A stretch of DNA of 64,000 nt from Clostridia bacterium (lineage in GTDB: Bacteria > Bacillota > Clostridia > TANB77 > CAG-508), in assembly GCA_017528085.1 (NCBI GenBank), contig JAFXPH010000002.1, positions 81,071-145,070 on the forward strand, given 5' to 3'. This document shows positions 59,730 to 64,000 of this stretch, in pieces; positions within the stretch are counted from its first letter, which is position 1, and each line of letters starts with the position of its first letter. The notes under the pieces are model-generated. The model saw only the letters and a list, made by a program, of their open reading frames with translations, was not told where the DNA came from and ran no database searches. The translations under genes were made by a program, and so were the position numbers.

Positions 59730-61004
59730 TTAATATCCTTCTGATAGACAAGCATCCAAATCTTTTATGATTTGCTCCTTATTCATATCTTTACCAATAA
59801 ATACAATTTTATTAATTCTATCGCCGTATTTAGGGTCCCAAGTTTTAAGAATATTTGGGTTTAATCTAAATAGCTCTTTTTTCTCATTATCTGGTAATTC
59901 ATCTAGCCATGGACCAGCATTATCTGCTGATCTTAATTTTCCTGCTTGTTCGAATACAAATGATACATTATTATATTCTTTTATCCACATGATACCTTTA
60001 GCACGAATTACTTCTTTTGGCCATAAAACATTTATAAAGTTCTCAATTTTCTTAGCATCAAAAGGTCTAACTTTTTGATATACAAATGTTGATATTCCAT
60101 ATTCTTCTGTTTCACCTTCGTCATGGTGATGATGGTGTCCATGGTGATGTCCATGGTGACCTTCTTCATGATCGTGCTCATGTTCATGATCATGATCATC
60201 ATCATCATCATCGTCATCATCGTGATGATGTTCATGCTCTTCATGTTCCTCATCTTCGTCATGGTCACTTAAATCTTCTAATAGATTTTTAGCCCAACCT
60301 GATGATGTTGAAATTTTTTCTATATCAAATTCTCCTGTTGCCATTACTTCTTTAACATCAACTTTACCAAAGTTAGTTTCAATTATTTTAGCTTCTGGTT
60401 GAAGTTCTCTAATAACTGCTTTAACTTCAGCTAGTTCTTCTTTAGATAACATATCTACTTTATTTAATATAATCTTATTACAGAACTCGATTTGTTGAAT
60501 TAATAGATTTTCGATATCTTCTTCATCTATTCCTTCTTTAACTAAGTCTTTTCCACAACCAAATTCTTGGGCTAGTCTATATGCATCAACAACACATGTA
60601 ATGTTGTCTAAAACACATACACCATTTGGTGTTACATTGCTAATTGTTTGATTTGATAAAGTATCAATTGTTTGAGCAATTGGTATAGGATCACAAATAC
60701 CAGATGCTTCAATTAGAATGTAATCAAATTTCTTTTGAGCTACTAAATTTGCTATTTGATTCATCAAATCAACTGATAAAGTACAGCAAATACATCCATT
60801 TTGAAGTGCTACTAAGTCACTATTTTGTTCGTTAACAACTCCTCCTCTTTCAATTAGTTCTGCATCGATATTTACTTCTCCAATATCATTTACAATAACT
60901 GCTACTTTAAGACCTTCTTGGTTTGCTAGAATGTGATTAATAACTGTTGTTTTTCCAGCTCCTAAATAACCTGTAAGTAGTGTAATAGGTACACAATTTT
61001 TCAT
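59730..61004 (-). CDS. CobW/G3E-family GTPase metallochaperone with His/Asp-rich loop
   Basis: A 424-residue P-loop GTPase. TGYLGAGKTT (11-20) is the Walker A motif, CICC (71-74) the metal-binding motif of ZNG1/CobW proteins, and NKVD (181-184) the G4 motif. Residues 247-297 form a tract almost entirely of His, Asp, Glu and Gly, far richer than usual, which should bind several divalent ions. A C-terminal CobW_C domain (about 303-415) follows. These proteins deliver zinc or cobalt to client enzymes; the HExxH peptidase and sirtuin of the same operon are possible zinc clients (inference). Confidence 0.92.
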   Translation of the reverse strand: MKNCVPITLLTGYLGAGKTTVINHILANQEGLKVAVIVNDIGEVNIDAELIERGGVVNEQNSDLVALQNGCICCTLSVDLMNQIANLVAQKKFDYILIEASGICDPIPIAQTIDTLSNQTISNVTPNGVCVLDNITCVVDAYRLAQEFGCGKDLVKEGIDEEDIENLLIQQIEFCNKIILNKVDMLSKEELAEVKAVIRELQPEAKIIETNFGKVDVKEVMATGEFDIEKISTSSGWAKNLLEDLSDHDEDEEHEEHEHHHDDDDDDDDDHDHEHEHDHEEGHHGHHHGHHHHHDEGETEEYGISTFVYQKVRPFDAKKIENFINVLWPKEVIRAKGIMWIKEYNNVSFVFEQAGKLRSADNAGPWLDELPDNEKKELFRLNPNILKTWDPKYGDRINKIVFIGKDMNKEQIIKDLDACLSEGY

Positions 61005-61029
61005 TTATTTTTCCTTCTTCCTTTATAAT

Positions 61030-61749
61030 TTATATACTACTAAATACTTTTCCAAGTGAATCATGTATTACTAAGTCTGCTCTACCGTCATATGGTGTTT
61101 CACCTTTATTAATAAGTATTAAGTTTTTACCTTTAAAATATCTAATAAGTCCACTTGCTGGATACACAACTAAGCTTGTTCCACCAATAATTAATGTATC
61201 AGCAGATTTAATTGCACTTATTGCTCCTTCTACAGTAGCATCATCTAAACCTTCTTCATATAAAACTACATCCGGTTTAATTAAGCTACCACATTCATCA
61301 CATTTTGGATTTCCTTCTGATGAAAAAACATACTCAGCATCAAAGAATTTATGACATTTAGTGCAGTAGTTACGAAGAACACTTCCATGTAATTCATATA
61401 CTACTTTTGAACCTGCCTTTTGATGAAGTCCATCAATGTTTTGAGTTACAACTGCTTTTAATTTACCTTCCTTTTCAAGTTCAGCAAGTTTAATATGAGT
61501 AATATTAGGCTCATATTTTAAACAGTTTAATTTATCTTTATAAAATTTAAAGAAGTCATCTGTGTGACTTACAAAAAAAGTATGAGATAGCATTTCTTCA
61601 GGTGGATAATCATACTTTTGGTGGTAAAGGCCATCTTCTGATCTAAAGTCTGGGATACCAGATTCAGTAGATACTCCTGCTCCTCCAAAAAATACAATAT
61701 TATTTGAAGAATCCACTATCTCTTTAAATTTTAAGATATTTTCTTCCAT
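61030..61749 (-). CDS. Sirtuin, NAD-dependent protein deacylase (Sir2/CobB-like)
   Basis: A 239-residue sirtuin of normal length. FFGGAGVSTESGIPDFRS (about 17-34) binds NAD, TQNIDGLHQKAG contains the conserved QN-x-D, and LHGS holds the catalytic His. CTKCHKFF and CDECGSL form the zinc-binding four Cys. GTSLVVYPA closes the NAD site. It removes acyl groups from lysines using NAD. It lies 25 bases upstream of the CobW-like gene and 1 base after the DUF1064 gene in a continuous operon. Confidence 0.95.
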   Translation of the reverse strand: MEENILKFKEIVDSSNNIVFFGGAGVSTESGIPDFRSEDGLYHQKYDYPPEEMLSHTFFVSHTDDFFKFYKDKLNCLKYEPNITHIKLAELEKEGKLKAVVTQNIDGLHQKAGSKVVYELHGSVLRNYCTKCHKFFDAEYVFSSEGNPKCDECGSLIKPDVVLYEEGLDDATVEGAISAIKSADTLIIGGTSLVVYPASGLIRYFKGKNLILINKGETPYDGRADLVIHDSLGKVFSSI

Positions 61750-61750
61750 T

Positions 61751-62119
61751 TTATACCTCTGTAATTTTTAAATCAAACTTATCTTCAAAAACTTTTTTCT
61801 TAACGATATATTCTTTAGTTCTAATACCTTTAGTATCTATTATCTCTGTTGTGCCATCATTATTAAAAACTATAAAATCAGCAATATATCTTAGCTCTGG
61901 AGCTAGGATAAATATCGGCTGAATACAAAATCCTTTTATTTCTCCTGCTTTTTGACGAAGTTTTAGCTCTTCATAATATTCTGCTTCTTTAATAGATGCA
62001 AATATATGACCATCTACTCTTGTCTTTTTTGCTCTATACTTTGGATCTTTCTTTACAGTTTGTTTATTTTGATATTTTTTAAAGTCATCTACCGTCCAAT
62101 GTTCTTGAGTTTTACCCAT
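61751..62119 (-). CDS. DUF1064 family protein, nuclease/resolvase-like
   Basis: A 122-residue small protein with TRVDGHIFASIKEAEYYEELKLRQKAGEIKGFCIQPIFIL, RYIADFIVF and EIIDTKGIRTKEY. The E...D...D-x-K pattern is that of a minimal restriction-endonuclease-like fold, and DUF1064 proteins are usually found in phages, sometimes described as Holliday-junction resolvase-like. Here it is a chromosomal operon gene between a sirtuin (1-base gap) and a small protein of unknown function, with no other phage gene in sight. Activity is inferred. Confidence 0.85.
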   Translation of the reverse strand: MGKTQEHWTVDDFKKYQNKQTVKKDPKYRAKKTRVDGHIFASIKEAEYYEELKLRQKAGEIKGFCIQPIFILAPELRYIADFIVFNNDGTTEIIDTKGIRTKEYIVKKKVFEDKFDLKITEV

Positions 62120-62133
62120 TTTAAAATCCTACC

Positions 62134-62475
62134 TTATAATAAACTAATTTGATAAAAGTCTTGTGCCTCACCTTTATCTTTCTTTTTGACTCCCTTAATA
62201 GGTTTTGCTTTTGGTTTTCTTTTTACTTTAGTATCGATTAGAATAGTGTCACTGAAAATCATGTTTAATTTTTCTTTATCAGAAAAATCAATTTCCCAAC
62301 TTGCACCACTATAGTATGTTTTTGATTTAACATACTTTTTAGTAGGCCTTCCTATCTTTTCGCTCAAAGATTTAATGAGCTTTGGGTTACTACTATAAAT
62401 ACTAAGTTTTTCTACATCATAAAGAATGTTGATAGTAGTTTCTTGATCTTCAGGCAAAGTCCCATAATATCTCAA
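62134..62475 (-). CDS. Small basic protein with possible C-terminal sliding-clamp motif
   Basis: A 113-residue protein starting at TTG, with GGTGAGG just before. I do not recognise the family. Residues about 1-75 form a mixed alpha/beta segment. Residues 83-105 are strongly basic, with many Lys and Pro. The protein ends FYQISLL, close to the bacterial beta-clamp-binding consensus Q-x-[S/D]-L-[F/L]. With the DUF1064 gene 14 bases downstream it could be a small DNA-processing module (inference). Confidence 0.7.
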   Translation of the reverse strand: MRYYGTLPEDQETTINILYDVEKLSIYSSNPKLIKSLSEKIGRPTKKYVKSKTYYSGASWEIDFSDKEKLNMIFSDTILIDTKVKRKPKAKPIKGVKKKDKGEAQDFYQISLL

Positions 62476-62492
62476 TATTCCTCACCTTTAAT

Positions 62493-63689
62493 CTATTTTT
62501 TTCTTCTTAATTTACTTATATTAATTGGAAGATTTGTTTTATTTGATGCTAAAATCAAATCATCTTCTAATATTTTATCATGATCATTCAAAGTTGCAAG
62601 CATTTGAGCTTCATTTAATATTGTTTCTACTGCAGATGATGAAAGTGTTTCAAATGCATTTGCTAAATATTCTTTAGGTATTTGGTCATCAACTTGTCTT
62701 TTCTTAGTATATATTTCTATTAATCTTATTCTTGTTTCTAAGTCGGGATTTGGAACAGTATACTTCATATCAAATCTGCCCGGTCTAATAAGTGCTGGTT
62801 CTAATGAATTATATGAGTTAGTAGCTCCTATTATTAATACTCCGTCTTTAGAATTAAATCCATCCATTTCAGATAACATTGATGTTATGATTCTATTGTT
62901 CTCTTTATCTACACCAGTACCTGCATAGTTTCTTCTTTCAGCTATACCATCAAACTCATCAATAAAAACTATACATGGTTTATGTCTTAAAGCAGTTCTA
63001 AATAAGTCTTTTATTTTTCTACTACCCATAGACATAAATGCACTTTGGAAGTCTGCTCCACGAGTTGCAATAAAATTTATATTTGCTTCTTCAGCTAAAG
63101 CTTTAGCTAAAAGTGTTTTACCATTACCTGGAGGTCCTTCTAATATAATACCTCTAGGAGGTCTTATTCCTTTATCTATATACTTGCTTGGATTATTTAA
63201 AATATCAACTACTTGCATTAAATCTTTTTTTAGGTCATCTAGTCCTGCAACATCATCGAATTTTACGCCAGTATGTCTTACTACTCTAAATCCATTTTTA
63301 ATCTTATATCCTACAAGTACTGAAACAATTCCAATTATCATTCCAAAGAACATGATATTAAATATAATGTCATATATAAGATTTAAATCTTCATCATCAA
63401 ATGTATCTTCTACATAAACATCTTTCCTTAATAATTCTTCTCTAAATGAATCTGATTTTGGATTATTTGTATAAAATTTTTCTCCATCTTTTTCATAGTA
63501 CACATAGTCTGTATCCATTGATACAGTTTCTATTTTGCCTTCATCTAAAAGGCTATAGAAGTCTTTATATTTAATAAATGTTCCTTTATCTTTACCCCCT
63601 GATATTACTACTATAAGTAATAATCCAACTATCAAAAGTAAAAACAAAACTATTATTAATAGTCTAATTTGATCTTTTTTAAGTTTCAT
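62493..63689 (-). CDS. FtsH-like AAA ATPase lacking the protease domain
   Basis: A 398-residue protein. It follows the FtsH plan at first: helix (about 8-30), a short outer domain with FIKYKDFYSLLDEGKIETV (38-56), a second helix (about 105-128), then the AAA domain. Walker A is GPPGNGKT (185-192), Walker B IVFIDEFD (240-247) and the arginine-finger segment ALIRPGRFD (about 299-307). FtsH goes on to a zinc protease with HEAGH and totals about 600-650 residues; this protein stops at the end of the AAA module, with no such motif. The pore loop is FMSMG instead of FVGVG. The stop is clean, in an operon with 1-base overlap to the HAD gene. Confidence 0.88.
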   Translation of the reverse strand: MKLKKDQIRLLIIVLFLLLIVGLLLIVVISGGKDKGTFIKYKDFYSLLDEGKIETVSMDTDYVYYEKDGEKFYTNNPKSDSFREELLRKDVYVEDTFDDEDLNLIYDIIFNIMFFGMIIGIVSVLVGYKIKNGFRVVRHTGVKFDDVAGLDDLKKDLMQVVDILNNPSKYIDKGIRPPRGIILEGPPGNGKTLLAKALAEEANINFIATRGADFQSAFMSMGSRKIKDLFRTALRHKPCIVFIDEFDGIAERRNYAGTGVDKENNRIITSMLSEMDGFNSKDGVLIIGATNSYNSLEPALIRPGRFDMKYTVPNPDLETRIRLIEIYTKKRQVDDQIPKEYLANAFETLSSSAVETILNEAQMLATLNDHDKILEDDLILASNKTNLPINISKLRRKK

Positions 63690-64000
63690 TAATCTCTCCC
63701 AAGTTCTTCATTTAAAATGTCTATTAATTCATAAAAATTATCTACTTTATAATCAGCCATGCTATTTATCTTATCTCTTACAGAATCTGAATATTTATCA
63801 TACATAGCTACAACTTCAACGCCTGCATTTTTAGCGGCTTCTACTCCGATTAGTGAGTCTTCAATAATTAAAGCATCTTCCTTCTTACAATTTGTCTTAT
63901 CTAATATTTTTAAGAATACTTCAGGATCTGGCTTAAACTTCTTAACTGACCCTTTAGATAGTATTAAATCAAAATAATCATCAAGTGGTGCTTTAGACAT
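63689..64000 (-). CDS. HAD-superfamily hydrolase, 5' part outside window
   Basis: The C-terminal 103 residues are visible. KFKPDPEVFLKIL supplies the Lys-Pro-Asp-Pro motif and ALIIEDSLIGVEAAKNAGVEVVAM the acidic motif 4, as in beta-phosphoglucomutase-like and other sugar-phosphate phosphatases (usual length about 215 residues). The DxDGT nucleophile motif must lie beyond the right edge, so the Met at 64000 is internal. The stop overlaps the start of the FtsH-like gene by one base. Confidence 0.88.
   Translation of the reverse strand: MSKAPLDDYFDLILSKGSVKKFKPDPEVFLKILDKTNCKKEDALIIEDSLIGVEAAKNAGVEVVAMYDKYSDSVRDKINSMADYKVDNFYELIDILNEELGRD

Noticed and set aside
60032..60292. Short His/Met-rich frames on both strands over the CobW His tract
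   Set aside because: They are out-of-frame readings of the CAT/GAT-rich repeat inside a well-supported GTPase gene.

Overview
The window is AT-rich (roughly 30% GC by eye) and densely coded. Almost every gene is on the minus strand; the only clear plus-strand genes are two near 51.4-52.8 kb. Standard stop codons, AGGAGG-type ribosome sites, sigma-A-like promoters, short intrinsic terminators, ChW cell-surface repeats, a der / plsY / gpsA neighbourhood and a zinc-type L32 all point to a low-GC Gram-positive, most likely a clostridial Firmicute. I cannot name the genus. No rRNA, tRNA, CRISPR array, transposase or integrase was seen.

Region 1 (1-38.3 kb) is a cell-wall polysaccharide locus. The rmlD-rmlA-rmlC-rmlB genes (33.2-36.7 kb) make dTDP-L-rhamnose. 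An ABC exporter (permease 30.7-31.5 kb, ATPase 28.4-29.7 kb with a Wzt-like C-terminal domain) heads a long operon of GT2 glycosyltransferases. It includes two tandem-GT2 enzymes and a 1222-residue methyltransferase / kinase-like / coiled-coil / GT2-GT2 fusion whose N-terminal half resembles the WbdD chain terminator. A CsbB-like GT2, a GtrA-like flippase and large multi-span membrane proteins look like an extracytoplasmic decoration system. A phosphoglycerol-transferase-like enzyme (31.6-33.1 kb) may add glycerol phosphate. A Wzx-like flippase with two GT2s lies at the left end. A separately transcribed 1237-residue secreted protein with CAP-like, Ig-like and ChW domains sits inside the locus.

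Region 2 (38.4-46.1 kb) is mostly housekeeping: dtd, a zinc-ribbon protein, gpsA, a membrane protein, plsY, der, a GT-C-like membrane protein and rpmF. A foreign-looking HNH endonuclease gene is inserted next to rpmF.

Region 3 (46.2-57.2 kb) is rich in nucleotide-related and possible defence genes. It holds a class I glutamine amidotransferase, a 576-residue coiled-coil protein, an adenosine-deaminase / SLOG fusion, a plus-strand NERD protein and Nudix gene, an HD hydrolase, an ITPase, a small alarmone synthetase and an AlaX-type tRNA-editing enzyme.

Region 4 (57.2-64 kb) reads as one long minus-strand operon. In transcription order it encodes a HAD phosphatase (cut by the right edge), a protease-less FtsH-like AAA protein, a small protein with a possible sliding-clamp motif, a DUF1064 protein, a sirtuin, a His/Asp-rich CobW GTPase, a YwaF-like membrane protein, a membrane protein with paired G-Y domains, and a membrane-anchored HExxH peptidase.

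The strongest candidates for something undescribed are the WbdD-like/GT2 fusion in the rhamnan-type locus, the adenosine-deaminase / SLOG fusion, the protease-less FtsH with its neighbours, and the four-member membrane protein family with its duplicated or missing C-terminal domain.
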